Below are positions 27,601 through 37,366 of a stretch of DNA of 64,000 bases, piece after piece (within the stretch, counting starts at the first letter, position 1; each line of letters begins with the position of its first letter). Under the pieces are notes generated by a model. It was not told where the DNA came from and made no database searches. It was given only the letters and a program-made list of their open reading frames with translations. The translations under genes and the position numbers were made by a program. This DNA is from an uncultured Mollicutes bacterium (GTDB lineage: Bacteria > Bacillota_I > Bacilli_A > RFN20 > CAG-826), in NCBI GenBank assembly GCA_900540395.1, contig UQFQ01000004.1, positions 46,409 through 110,408 on the forward strand, read 5' to 3'.

Positions 27601-28962
27601 ATGAATACGAATACAGTTAGTCAAAACGCGGAACTTTGGAACACTATTTTATCGACAGTATCGGAAGAAAAAGAAAAAACTATCTTCGATGCTTTTTTTA
27701 GAAATACAAAAATTTACGATGTAGATGGAAATAAAATTTATATTCTTTGTGAATCAAAATTAACAAAAGAAATTTTGCGTGATCGTTTCTCTGATTACCT
27801 CTCGCAAAAACTTCTTCAACACACTTCAACAAATTATGTTCCAGTTTTTGTTACTAGTGACGATATCAAAGAAAAAAGGAAATTCGTTGATTCTTCCACA
27901 GAAGAGTTATCTTATTTCAAAAATTCTATTTTAGATCCTAATTATACTTTTGATACTTTTGTTGTTGGGCCTTGTAATTCAGAAGCTCAAAAAGCTTCTT
28001 TATACACAGCAACAGCACCTGGCGGTATTTATCAAACACTCTTTATTTACGGCGGAAGCGGGCTTGGTAAAACTCACCTTTTAAACGCAATAGGTAATTA
28101 TATAAAAACTAACATGCCAGAAAAGAAAGTTCTTTATTTTTCAAGCCAAGATTTTTTGAATGAATACATTGATTTCGTTAACGGAGATACACGTAAAGAA
28201 CAACTTTATAAATTCCTTAAAAAGTTTGACGTTTTACTTATCGATGACATTCAAATGTTAAAAGACAAAAGAAAAACTCAAGAATTTTTCTTTAACATTT
28301 ACGAGGATTTTCGTCAAAATCATAAGCAAATTTGTTTTACTAGTGATCGTCTTCCTGGCGAGTTAGAAGGTATTGATCAACGTATTTTAACACGTTTTAC
28401 AAGTGGTTTAAGTGTTTCAGTCACTAAGCCAGATACCGAGACTTGTTTTAACATTTTAAAATCAAAAATTACTGCTTCAGGTAGTGATTTATCTAATTAT
28501 GATGAAGATGTACTATTCTTCATGGCGGACAAATTCAAAGATTCTATTAGAAGCCTTGAAGGTGCTTTAATTAGACTTAATTTTTACGCTTCGATTAACA
28601 AAGCAACTCACATCGATATCAATTTATGCGCTGAAGCTTTACAATCCATGGTTGATTGTAGCGACGCTAAGAATAAAGTCAGCGAGCAAAAGATTTTAAG
28701 TGTTGTTAGCTCTTATTACTCGCTAAGCATTTCTCAAATAACAGGCAAAATCAAAGTTGGAAACATCGTTAACGCTCGCCATATTGCAATTTATTTAATG
28801 AGAGATTTATTAGATCTTCCTTTAAAGAAAATCGGAACAATTTTTAGTGGTAGAGATCATACAACCATCATGCATTCCATAGAAAAAATTGATAAGTTGT
28901 TGAAAACTGATGAACAAACTCAAACCGCTATTCGCGAGTTAAAAAAGCGATTAGCATCGTAA
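27601..28962 (+). CDS. dnaA: Chromosomal replication initiator DnaA
   Basis: AAA+ initiator that binds the DnaA boxes at oriC and melts the origin. Domain I at the N-terminus, short domain II, AAA+ domain III with Walker A GGSGLGKTH (about residue 152) and Walker B VLLIDDIQML, and domain IV with the DNA-binding signature FSGRDHTTIMHSIEKI (about 418-433). 453 aa, full length. There is no ribosome binding site, and the -10 box suggests a nearly leaderless mRNA. Confidence 0.98.
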   Translation: MNTNTVSQNAELWNTILSTVSEEKEKTIFDAFFRNTKIYDVDGNKIYILCESKLTKEILRDRFSDYLSQKLLQHTSTNYVPVFVTSDDIKEKRKFVDSSTEELSYFKNSILDPNYTFDTFVVGPCNSEAQKASLYTATAPGGIYQTLFIYGGSGLGKTHLLNAIGNYIKTNMPEKKVLYFSSQDFLNEYIDFVNGDTRKEQLYKFLKKFDVLLIDDIQMLKDKRKTQEFFFNIYEDFRQNHKQICFTSDRLPGELEGIDQRILTRFTSGLSVSVTKPDTETCFNILKSKITASGSDLSNYDEDVLFFMADKFKDSIRSLEGALIRLNFYASINKATHIDINLCAEALQSMVDCSDAKNKVSEQKILSVVSSYYSLSISQITGKIKVGNIVNARHIAIYLMRDLLDLPLKKIGTIFSGRDHTTIMHSIEKIDKLLKTDEQTQTAIRELKKRLAS

Positions 28963-29005
28963 AAATTAGAAAGTATAAAAATGTAAGAATTAAAGTATAA
29001 GTGAG

Positions 29006-29014
29006 TTTTCCACA
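29006..29014 (+). promoter_or_regulatory. DnaA box in the dnaA-dnaN gap
   Basis: A single TTTTCCACA, identical to boxes in the main cluster, 58 bp before dnaN. It may form a bipartite origin or an autoregulatory site. Confidence 0.55.
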
Positions 29015-29063
29015 ATATCCGCAGAGCTTATTATTATAAAATTTAAAAAAAGGTAAATAAATT

Positions 29064-30188
29064 ATGAAATTTAATATTAAACGAAATGAATTTCTCAAAG
29101 CCGTTACAACAGCATCCAGATTTATTCCAACAAGTTCTCCTAATCCTATTCTTCTTGATGTTGCTTTAGTTTTAAATGAAGAAGGATTAATTCTTTATGG
29201 TGGCAATGGAGACGTTTATTTAGAAGTTGTTGTCCCGTTTATTATTGATGGAAAAGAAGTAATCCGTGATTATAAAGAAGGCTCAATCTTAATCAACGCA
29301 AAGATATTAAATGAAATTGTTAAAGCGATTGATGGAGAAGAGATTAACTTTGAAATAGTTGAAGAAGGACTTGCTAAACTTGAAAACGATAGCAATACAA
29401 AATATTCATTAACTGTTACCCGTTTTGAAGAATATCCTGATTGTAATTTTGAAGAAAATGGAACAAGAGTTGTTTTAGATTCAAAGTTATTCCAACAAGC
29501 AGTCAATCAAGTCGCTTTTGCAGCGTCACAAAAAAATACAAGACAGCAATTAAAAGCTGTTAATTTTGAAAATAATGGTACAAACTTAATTTTAACAGCT
29601 ACAGACGGTTCAAGACTTGCTAAAAAAGAACTTCCTAGTGATTGTGTAAACATGTTTTCGATTAATATTGACGCAAAAACACTTTTAGAAGCCGCTAGAA
29701 CGATTGAAAACGAAAAAGAGATTGAAATATATGCAAGTGATAAAAAAGTGCTTTTTAAGTACGCTAACACTAAAATTATCACCAATTTAATTGGTGGTGA
29801 TTATCCAAATGTTAAAAATATCGTTCCAAAAACTTACTATTATTTCTTAGAAGTTAATGCAAATGATTTCTTAAATGCTATTAATAGTGTCGCTATGCTT
29901 ACTTTAGATAGAGAAAACATTGTTAAAGTAACAATGGTTGAAGGAAACGTTGTTGTTTCTTCTAAATCTCAGCTTTCTGGAAGCGGAGAAAAGATTTTAA
30001 GCTTATTTAGATACACTGGCGAGAGATTAGAAATAAGTTTTAATTATCACTTTGTTGTAGATGCGATTAAAGCTTTAGGATCACAAGATGTTTTACTTTC
30101 ATTTGTTGGTGAAATGAAGCCATTCACAATCACTGATAAAAATGATCCGAGCAATATTCACCTAATAACACCGGTTAGAACGTATTAG
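29064..30188 (+). CDS. dnaN: DNA polymerase III beta subunit (sliding clamp)
   Basis: Ring-shaped processivity clamp, 374 aa, begins MKFNIKRNEFLKAV and ends with the typical LITPVRTY. Three clamp-fold repeats are apparent, with VNFENNGTNLILTATDGSRLA in the middle domain. 101 bp after dnaA, with only a weak AAAGG upstream. The operon is closed by the terminator at 30210. Confidence 0.97.
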   Translation: MKFNIKRNEFLKAVTTASRFIPTSSPNPILLDVALVLNEEGLILYGGNGDVYLEVVVPFIIDGKEVIRDYKEGSILINAKILNEIVKAIDGEEINFEIVEEGLAKLENDSNTKYSLTVTRFEEYPDCNFEENGTRVVLDSKLFQQAVNQVAFAASQKNTRQQLKAVNFENNGTNLILTATDGSRLAKKELPSDCVNMFSINIDAKTLLEAARTIENEKEIEIYASDKKVLFKYANTKIITNLIGGDYPNVKNIVPKTYYYFLEVNANDFLNAINSVAMLTLDRENIVKVTMVEGNVVVSSKSQLSGSGEKILSLFRYTGERLEISFNYHFVVDAIKALGSQDVLLSFVGEMKPFTITDKNDPSNIHLITPVRTY

Positions 30189-30209
30189 GGCAATAAAATT
30201 TAATGTATC

Positions 30210-30237
30210 GACTACCTATACCAAGGTAGTCTTTTTT
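30210..30237 (+). terminator. Rho-independent terminator after dnaN
   Basis: Perfect 8-bp stem GACTACCT / AGGTAGTC with a 6-nt loop, followed by six T. It separates dnaA-dnaN from yaaA-recF-gyrB-gyrA. Confidence 0.85.
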
Positions 30238-30252
30238 CTTTAAAATGGGCTT

Positions 30253-30275
30253 CCTTTAATATATAATATTAAAGG
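30253..30275 (+). promoter_or_regulatory. Inverted repeat overlapping the yaaA -10 box and Shine-Dalgarno
   Basis: Perfect arms CCTTTAATAT and ATATTAAAGG separated by ATA. The centre contains TATAAT (30262-30267), and the right arm contains the AAAGG of the yaaA ribosome binding site. Confidence 0.6.
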
Positions 30276-30283
30276 AGTCGGAA

Positions 30284-30505
30284 ATGAATAAATTTAAAGA
30301 AGTAAAAATAACAAGTGAGTACATTACCTTAGGCCAATTCTTAAAATTTGCAGATATTATTGCAAATGGAGGAGAAGCAAAAGAGTTCATTGCTGAACAT
30401 GATATTTTTGTTAATGGAACTGTTTGCAAAATGAGAGGTAAAAAACTTTATGCTTCTGATCAAATAGTCATTGATGATTCTTTGTTCTTTGAAATTGGCA
30501 AATGA
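30284..30505 (+). CDS. yaaA: S4-domain protein YaaA (RlbA)
   Basis: 73-aa S4-like RNA-binding protein always found between dnaN and recF in Bacilli. The core reads YITLGQFLKFADIIANGGEAKEF, then FVNGTVCKMRGKKLYASDQI. It is linked to 50S assembly in Bacillus (family knowledge). AAAGGAG site; its TGA stop overlaps the recF ATG by 4 nt (ATGA), which also shows that TGA is a stop in this organism. Confidence 0.92.
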   Translation: MNKFKEVKITSEYITLGQFLKFADIIANGGEAKEFIAEHDIFVNGTVCKMRGKKLYASDQIVIDDSLFFEIGK

Positions 30506-31566
30506 TAGTTGAAGAGCTTGAATTACATAATTTACGTAATTATGAGTTTTTAAAAGTATCTTTTAAACCAGGAATAAATTATATCTACGGAGAGAATGCT
30601 AGCGGAAAAACAAACATTCTTGAAGCGATATACTTTTTGTCTTTAACGAGGTCTTTTAGAACAAGCGAAATTAGTGAGTTAGTTAGAAAAGATGCAGGAT
30701 TTGCGGTGATTTTAGCAAAAATTAAGGATGAAAAATCAACAAAAACCCTAGAAATTAAGTTTAACGATAAAGGTAAAAAAATCTTATTGAACAACAAAAC
30801 AGTCTCAAAAATAAGTGAGCTAAATTCCTTGATAAATGTCTTAAGCTTTATTCCTAGAAATACAAATCTATTAAAAGATGCACCAAAAGAAAGAAGAAAG
30901 TTTTTAAACATTTACTTGTCAAAATTTTCAAATAATTATTTAAAAACTTTATCTCTTTACGAGAAGATTCTTAAAGAAAGAAATGATGCTTTTAAAGCTT
31001 ACAAAATCAATTACACCTTAATTGGTATTCTTACGAATCAAATTATTAATTTAAACAAAGAAATCTATATTTATAGGAAAAAGTTTATTAATGAAATTAA
31101 TAAATATCTTAATGATGTTTATAAAAATGTGTCATTAAAAGATGAAAAACTTCTTATGACTTACGAAAGTTTCATCAAAGATTATGAAAATATAGAAAAC
31201 TTTCTGAAAGACGAATTTCAAAAAGTGAAAGAAGAAGAATTAAAGAGAAAACAAACTTTGATTGGTGTTCATAAAGATGATTTTAAACTCTTCCTTGATG
31301 GTAGAGATGTAAGCTTATATGGCTCTCAAGGTGAAAATCGTATTTCAGTTATTTCACTAATACTATCGCTTTATTTTTTGAATAAAGATAAAAGTCCAAT
31401 TATAGTTCTTGATGATGTTCTTAGTGAACTTGATTCAAAACACGAACAAAATTTAATTAATTATCTTGAAAATTTTACACAAGTTTTCATAACAAACACT
31501 GCAAAAAGTCAATATTTCAATAAAAATTATTATCATTTAGAGAATAGAACGATGAAGGAGGAATGA
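30502..31566 (+). CDS. recF: DNA replication and repair protein RecF
   Basis: SMC-like ATPase that loads RecA at gaps. Walker A GENASGKTN (about residue 33), the EAIYFLSLTRSFRT segment, the ABC signature region YGSQGENRISVISL (about 273-286) and Walker B IIVLDDVLSELD. 354 aa. Overlaps yaaA upstream and touches gyrB downstream through coupled stop/start codons. Confidence 0.95.
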   Translation: MIVEELELHNLRNYEFLKVSFKPGINYIYGENASGKTNILEAIYFLSLTRSFRTSEISELVRKDAGFAVILAKIKDEKSTKTLEIKFNDKGKKILLNNKTVSKISELNSLINVLSFIPRNTNLLKDAPKERRKFLNIYLSKFSNNYLKTLSLYEKILKERNDAFKAYKINYTLIGILTNQIINLNKEIYIYRKKFINEINKYLNDVYKNVSLKDEKLLMTYESFIKDYENIENFLKDEFQKVKEEELKRKQTLIGVHKDDFKLFLDGRDVSLYGSQGENRISVISLILSLYFLNKDKSPIIVLDDVLSELDSKHEQNLINYLENFTQVFITNTAKSQYFNKNYYHLENRTMKEE

Positions 31567-31568
31567 AG

Positions 31569-33680
31569 ATGGAAGAAGAAAAGAAAGAGCAAGAAAAAGT
31601 AGTCGAAACTTCTGAAGAAACTGAGAGTGAAAAAATCGACATCAATGAAGGGTTTGACGCTCAAGAAGAAAGTATCGACTCTAAAATTTCTAACGAAATC
31701 ATTGATATTAATGATGAAAGAGTTCTAGAAAAAGGTGATGAAAAATATAACAGTGATTCTATTCAAGTTTTAGAAGGACTTGAAGCTGTTAGAAAAAGAC
31801 CTGGTATGTATATCGGATCTACATCTTCCACTGGTCTTCATCATTTAGTTTGGGAAATCGTTGATAATGGTATCGATGAAGCTTTAGCTGGATATTGCGA
31901 TACTATTAACGTTGATATTAACCCAGATAACACAATCACAGTTACTGATAATGGTAGAGGTATTCCTGTAGATGTCGTTGACAAGACAAAATTAAGTGGT
32001 GTTGAAACTGTCTACACTGTTTTACACGCTGGTGGAAAGTTTGGCCAAGGAAGCGTATATAAGGTTAGTGGTGGTCTCCATGGTGTTGGAGCTTCTGTTG
32101 TTAACGCACTTTCCTCTTGGCTTGAAGTCACTGTTAAAAAAGATGGTGGTGTTTATTTTATCCGCTTTGAAAACGGAGGACATACAGTTGAACCTTTAAA
32201 AAGAATTGGTGATTGTTCATCAAAAGAACACGGGACAAAAGTCACTTTCAAACCAGACCCAACTATTTTTAAAGAAACAACTATCTATAGTTACGAAACA
32301 ATCAAAAATAGACTTAGACAAATGGCTTTCTTAAACAAAGGAGTTACAATTGTACTTCGTGATTTAAGAATGGATCCAATCTTAGAAGATAAATTCCATT
32401 TTGAAGGCGGCATTAAAGAATACGTCACATATGTAAATAGAAACGGAGAAGCTTTATTCCCTAACGTTTTTTATTCAGAAGGGGCTCAGATCTTTGACGA
32501 CAACGGAACAAAAGAAACAATTTATTGTGAAATCGCACTTCAGTATACAAAGAGCTACACTCATAACGTTTATTCTTTTTGTAACAATGTTTCTACTGGA
32601 AATGGTGGCATGCATGTTGATGGCTTTAATTTAGCTTTAGTTAGAGTAATAAATAATTACGCAAGAGATAACAAAATTTTAAAAGACAGTGATAAAGAAA
32701 GAATTACTCTTGAAGATTGCTTAGAAGGGTTAACAGCTATTATTTCAGTTAAGCACCCAAATCCACAATATGAAGGTCAAACTAAAGGAAAATTAGGAAA
32801 CCTTGAAGTTAAAAAGATTGTTAATACAGTTTTTGGCGATCAATTACAAAGATACTTACTCGAAAACAAAGATGTTGCTTTAGCAATCGCTAAGAAAGTT
32901 AAAAGCGCTTATGATGGGCGTTTAGCTGCTCGTGCTGCTAAAGAAAATATGAGAAGAAAGGATGTACTTGAACCAACTACACTCCCTGGAAAATTAGCCG
33001 ATTGTAGTTCTAACAATCCTGAAGAATGTGAATTATTTATTGTTGAGGGTAATTCTGCAGGTGGAAGCGCAAAGCAAGGAAGAGACCCAAAAACTCAAGC
33101 TATTATGCCTTTAAGAGGCAAAATCTTAAATGTTCAAAAAGCTCAAGCCCATCGTATTTTTGAAAATGCCGAAATTGGAAATATGATAAGTGCAATCGGA
33201 GCAGGTTATGGTGAAGAATTTGATATAACTAAAATCAGATATCACAAAATTGTCATCATGACTGATGCTGATGTTGACGGTTCTCATATCAGAATCTTAC
33301 TTTTAACATTCTTCCACAGATTTATGAAACCATTAATTGAACATGGTTGTGTTTATATCGCTCAACCTCCTTTATATAAAGTTGAATATAAAGGAAAAGC
33401 ATATTATGCATATAACGACGAACAACTTAATGTAATTAGAAAAGAACTCGCTTTAAAACCTGGTTATCCATACCAAAGATATAAAGGTCTTGGTGAAATG
33501 GATCCTTCACAACTTGAAGAGACAACTATGGACCCTAAAGTTAGAAAAATGTTAAGAGTTACCGTGGATGATGCTGTTGCAGCAGATCAAGTATTTAACG
33601 ATCTAATGGGTGAAGACGTTGAACCACGTTCAACATTCATTGAAGAAAACGCAAAATTTGTTAAGAATCTTGATATTTAA
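31569..33680 (+). CDS. gyrB: DNA gyrase subunit B with an acidic N-terminal extension
   Basis: ATPase subunit of gyrase. I place the start at ATG 31569, 7 nt after AGGAGG; the ATG at 31563 is only 1 nt from that site. The GHKL core begins near residue 60 with DSIQVLEGLEAVRKRPGMYIG, then DNGRGIPVDV and GGLHGVGASVVNALS; the Toprim part has FIVEGNSAGGSAKQGRD and MTDADVDGSHIRILLL; and it ends near FIEENAKFVKNLDI. The first 60 or so residues are Glu/Asp/Lys-rich low complexity, where most GyrB have only a few residues. Confidence 0.97.
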   Translation: MEEEKKEQEKVVETSEETESEKIDINEGFDAQEESIDSKISNEIIDINDERVLEKGDEKYNSDSIQVLEGLEAVRKRPGMYIGSTSSTGLHHLVWEIVDNGIDEALAGYCDTINVDINPDNTITVTDNGRGIPVDVVDKTKLSGVETVYTVLHAGGKFGQGSVYKVSGGLHGVGASVVNALSSWLEVTVKKDGGVYFIRFENGGHTVEPLKRIGDCSSKEHGTKVTFKPDPTIFKETTIYSYETIKNRLRQMAFLNKGVTIVLRDLRMDPILEDKFHFEGGIKEYVTYVNRNGEALFPNVFYSEGAQIFDDNGTKETIYCEIALQYTKSYTHNVYSFCNNVSTGNGGMHVDGFNLALVRVINNYARDNKILKDSDKERITLEDCLEGLTAIISVKHPNPQYEGQTKGKLGNLEVKKIVNTVFGDQLQRYLLENKDVALAIAKKVKSAYDGRLAARAAKENMRRKDVLEPTTLPGKLADCSSNNPEECELFIVEGNSAGGSAKQGRDPKTQAIMPLRGKILNVQKAQAHRIFENAEIGNMISAIGAGYGEEFDITKIRYHKIVIMTDADVDGSHIRILLLTFFHRFMKPLIEHGCVYIAQPPLYKVEYKGKAYYAYNDEQLNVIRKELALKPGYPYQRYKGLGEMDPSQLEETTMDPKVRKMLRVTVDDAVAADQVFNDLMGEDVEPRSTFIEENAKFVKNLDI

Positions 33681-33699
33681 AAAAAGATGAGGTATTTGC

Positions 33700-36312
33700 A
33701 TGGAAAACGAAGAAAAGAAAGCAGAAATTACTGAAAATACAAACGATAGCGAAGAAGAATTAAGAGAAGAAAACGCTGAACTTGAAGCCGGAATAGTCCC
33801 ATCTTTAACAAATACTGAAATAGTTACTCAAGTTCAAGATTCTTTCTTGGATTATGCGATGAGCGTCATTGTTTCAAGAGCTCTTCCTGATGTAAGAGAT
33901 GGTTTAAAACCAGTTCATAGAAGAGTCATTTATGCAATGTACGATGCTGGCTATACACCAAGTAAACCATTTGTTAAATCAGCAAAAATTGTTGGTGAAG
34001 TTATGGGTAAATATCACCCACACGGCGATAGCGCAATTTATCAAACATTAGTTAGACTTGCTCAACCTTTCTCTATGAGATATTGCTTAGCAACAGGACA
34101 CGGAAACTTTGGTTCAATGGATGGCGATGAAGCAGCAGCTCCTCGTTATACTGAAGCAAGAATGTCAAAAATATCATTAGAGCTTGTTAAAGATATTAAT
34201 TACAATACTGTTGATTTTGCACCAAACTATGATGGCAGTTTAGAAGAACCAACTATTTTACCAGCTAGATTTCCTAATTTACTTGTAAATGGTAGTGATG
34301 GTATTGCTGTTGGTATGGCTACAAAGATGCCTCCACATAACTTAACAGAAATTTGTGAAGGTATTGAATTTGTTGCTCATAATCCAGATTGTTCAATCGA
34401 AGAATTAATGAAGATTGTTAAAGCTCCTGATTTCCCAACCGGTGGCATTATTTATGGTTTAGGTGGAGTAAGAGATGCTTATTTAACAGGTAGAGGAACT
34501 TTCAGACTAAGAGGTAAAACTGAAATTCATGAAAATCCAAATGGAAAATCAAAAATTATCATTACTGAGATTCCATATCAAGTTAATAAATCAACTTTAG
34601 TTGCTAAAATTGGCGAATTAGCTAGAGACAAGGTTATTGATGGAATTACTTCTGTTAAAGATTTTTCCAAAACCGATGTTAGAATCGAAATTGAAACAAG
34701 AAGAGATGTTGTTCCTCAAGTAATTCTTAATCAATTATTTAAAAATACTCAACTTGAAATTAGTTACGGTATTATAAATCTTTGCATTTTAAATGGTGTA
34801 CCTAGAGTTTTAGGTTTAAAAGAATTAATTAATCAATATATTAATTTCCAAATCGAAATTGTTGAAAGAAGAACTAAATTCTTAAAAGCAAAAGATGAAG
34901 CTAGACAACATATTATTGAAGCTTTAATTAAAGTACATGACCTATTAGATGTTTCTAAACTTGGTGGAAAAGAAAGCAGAGATGAATTTATTGATCTTGC
35001 TACATCTTCACCAAACCAAGCAGTCTTAACTCAAAGACTTATGGAAAGATATGGTTTCAGTCAAGTTCAAGCCGAAGCTGTTGTTGCAATGACTATTGGT
35101 CGTTTGACAGGACTTGAAACACAAAAACTCCATGATGAATATGACGAACTTGCTAAGAATATTGAAAGATATGTTTATATTCTTGAATCAAGAGAACATA
35201 TGCTTGAAGTTGTTTTAAGTGAACTTAACGAAATTAAAGAAAAATTCGGCGACGAAAGAAGAACTCAAGTTTCAACTGCAATCTCATCAATTGATGATGA
35301 AGATTTGATTCCAGAAGAAGATATCGTTATTACTTTAACTAATAAAGGATATATTAAACGTATGTCTACCTCAGAATTCAAGCTTCAAAATAGAGGCGGA
35401 ACAGGTGTTAAAGGAATGAGTGTTTATAATGATGATGAAGTCATGATTGTCTTATCATCAAAAACCCATACAGACGTTTTATTCTTTACTAATTTAGGAC
35501 GAGTTTATAGAAAAAGAGGACATGAAATTCCTGAATTTAGCAGAACAGGTAAAGGAATTCCAGTTCTCAATCTTTTAAGCCTCGATAAAGAAGAAAAAGT
35601 TGTTGCTTTAATTAGTGCAGACGAATATGAAAACCACTATTTATTCTTCGCAACCGAACAAGGCGTTGTAAAAAGAACTGATTTAAGTGAGTTTAAACGT
35701 ATTAATCGTAATGGTAAAAACGCTATTTCCTTTAAAGAAGGAGATAACTTACTTGATGTTAGAGTAACTAATGGTTCAGCAAAAATTCTTCTTGCTAGTA
35801 ACGATGGTAAACTTTGTATGTTTAATGAAGAAGACGTTAGAGCTATGGGAAGAAATGCGGCCGGTGTTAGAGGTATGAAATTGAGAGATGAAGATAAACT
35901 TGTCGGCTTATCAACTGATCTCACTGGACACCTTGTATTCGCATTAAGTGAAAACGGCCTTGGAAAACTTTCTGAAATCGAAGACTATAGATTAACAAAT
36001 AGAGGAGCTGGTGGTGTTATTACTATTAAAATCACCGAAAAAACTGGAAAACTTATCGGCATGAAAGTTATTAACGGTGATGAAGATTATCTTGTTATGA
36101 CTAACAACGGACAAGTTATTAGATCACCAATTTCCCAAGTTAGACTCTGTGGCAGAAATTCGTCTGGTGTTAAAATTATTAACTTAAAAGAAGGTGAAAA
36201 AGTTTCTAGCTTTACAATTCTTCCTCACGAAGAACAAGAAGAAACTGCTCCAGTAAATGAAGAAAATTCAAATTCTGAAGCTTCCAATACAAACATAGAA
36301 GAAGTTAAGTAA
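33700..36312 (+). CDS. gyrA: DNA gyrase subunit A with acidic tails
   Basis: DNA-cleaving subunit. The WHD/tower begins near residue 45 (FLDYAMSVIVSRALPDVRDGLKPVHRRV); the QRDR reads HPHGDSAIYQTLVRLAQ and the catalytic Tyr is in RYTEAR. The C-terminal beta-pinwheel includes a GyrA-box-like QNRGGTGVKGM. Both ends carry acidic low-complexity extensions (about 35 residues N-terminal, about 28 C-terminal). At the E. coli Asp87 position there is Gln; Ser83 is retained. GAGG site 7 nt before the ATG; 19 bp after gyrB. 870 aa. Confidence 0.97.
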   Translation: MENEEKKAEITENTNDSEEELREENAELEAGIVPSLTNTEIVTQVQDSFLDYAMSVIVSRALPDVRDGLKPVHRRVIYAMYDAGYTPSKPFVKSAKIVGEVMGKYHPHGDSAIYQTLVRLAQPFSMRYCLATGHGNFGSMDGDEAAAPRYTEARMSKISLELVKDINYNTVDFAPNYDGSLEEPTILPARFPNLLVNGSDGIAVGMATKMPPHNLTEICEGIEFVAHNPDCSIEELMKIVKAPDFPTGGIIYGLGGVRDAYLTGRGTFRLRGKTEIHENPNGKSKIIITEIPYQVNKSTLVAKIGELARDKVIDGITSVKDFSKTDVRIEIETRRDVVPQVILNQLFKNTQLEISYGIINLCILNGVPRVLGLKELINQYINFQIEIVERRTKFLKAKDEARQHIIEALIKVHDLLDVSKLGGKESRDEFIDLATSSPNQAVLTQRLMERYGFSQVQAEAVVAMTIGRLTGLETQKLHDEYDELAKNIERYVYILESREHMLEVVLSELNEIKEKFGDERRTQVSTAISSIDDEDLIPEEDIVITLTNKGYIKRMSTSEFKLQNRGGTGVKGMSVYNDDEVMIVLSSKTHTDVLFFTNLGRVYRKRGHEIPEFSRTGKGIPVLNLLSLDKEEKVVALISADEYENHYLFFATEQGVVKRTDLSEFKRINRNGKNAISFKEGDNLLDVRVTNGSAKILLASNDGKLCMFNEEDVRAMGRNAAGVRGMKLRDEDKLVGLSTDLTGHLVFALSENGLGKLSEIEDYRLTNRGAGGVITIKITEKTGKLIGMKVINGDEDYLVMTNNGQVIRSPISQVRLCGRNSSGVKIINLKEGEKVSSFTILPHEEQEETAPVNEENSNSEASNTNIEEVK

Positions 36313-36335
36313 AATATAGTTTTCAAGTAAAAACC

Positions 36336-37364
36336 ATGCAAAATCCCAATATTTTAAATATTTACTTCTATGATAACATCAAAAATGATCTCTATAATTT
36401 TGAGTCAAGCAGCTTGAGAAAAAATCTTAAAGCATCGCTTGAACTCAACGATTATAGATATTTAACAAACGCAATTGATGAAAGAATCGAAGCTGTTTGT
36501 TACATAAATTTTAATGACGTAAACAAGTTTAATTATTTTAGAGGGAAAGACTTCAAAAAAATTACCTTTGCTTTTTACTCAGAGTTTGAACAAGATTTTA
36601 AAGTTTTAGCTTTTAATAAAGACAAAAATAAAAAGTATCAAATAAAAGAAAGTTACTTAAAAAACTTTTCTGAATACGATTTAATTTTTGTACCATCAGA
36701 AGAAGCTAAAACTTTACTAAAAGAAAGCAAAGTGGAAAGCAATATCGAAGTCTTGTTACCACCTATAAAAAGAACTAAGTTTGAACTTAAAGACAGTGAA
36801 TTATCAAAACTTATTTATATTTATTTTCATATAGAAGAAAATAGTAAATACGTATATACATTTTTAGATTCAAAAGATGAACAAGCAGCCAAAAGAATTA
36901 TTGAATTAGCTCGAATTTTTTCAAATATAAAATTTATTGTTATTATACCTGATTATCACACCAAAGAAGCAAAGGCAGTAAGTAAATATTTTAAAAGATG
37001 TGGTCAAAACTTGTTTGTAAGCAGTATTTTAAGTGAAGACATTTATGATTCGTTAGTTTATAACGCGAGTGCGTTTATTTTACTTAATTCTTTATATACC
37101 GCGAGCGTGGAACTTTTAGAAGCCTACACTTGTGGTGTACCAGTGCTTTCTTTATCATCTAGTGCGTTTAAAGATATATTAATTGATAAAGAAAATTCAT
37201 GTGTTTATAATGATTTCGACGCTTTTATCAATGGTTTTAATGACTTTTTAGCCGGAAAATTACCTGACTTAAAAGACAATCAAAAAACCTTTATGAAGAC
37301 GAATGATATCAAAAGAATCGGTAAGAAATTTATCGATTATTATCGAGAATATTTTGGAGAGTGA
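36336..37364 (+). CDS. GT-B type glycosyltransferase-like protein
   Basis: 342 aa. Little N-terminal similarity to anything I can name, but the C-terminal half has GT4 features: LSEDIYDSLVYNASAFILLN, then ASVELLEAYTCGVPVLSLSSSAFKDIL, the usual E-x7-E sugar-nucleotide loop region. No signal or membrane segment. It lacks a clear ribosome binding site and begins 23 bp after gyrA; its TGA stop is just before serS. Substrate unknown; relatives often make glycolipids or surface glycans. The alternative is a non-catalytic GT-B paralogue. Confidence 0.65.
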   Translation: MQNPNILNIYFYDNIKNDLYNFESSSLRKNLKASLELNDYRYLTNAIDERIEAVCYINFNDVNKFNYFRGKDFKKITFAFYSEFEQDFKVLAFNKDKNKKYQIKESYLKNFSEYDLIFVPSEEAKTLLKESKVESNIEVLLPPIKRTKFELKDSELSKLIYIYFHIEENSKYVYTFLDSKDEQAAKRIIELARIFSNIKFIVIIPDYHTKEAKAVSKYFKRCGQNLFVSSILSEDIYDSLVYNASAFILLNSLYTASVELLEAYTCGVPVLSLSSSAFKDILIDKENSCVYNDFDAFINGFNDFLAGKLPDLKDNQKTFMKTNDIKRIGKKFIDYYREYFGE

Positions 37365-37366
37365 CT

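Noticed and set aside
30502..31566. TGA read as tryptophan (Mollicute code)
   Set aside because: TGA terminates yaaA and recF at conserved ends and no internal TGA is needed in any conserved gene.
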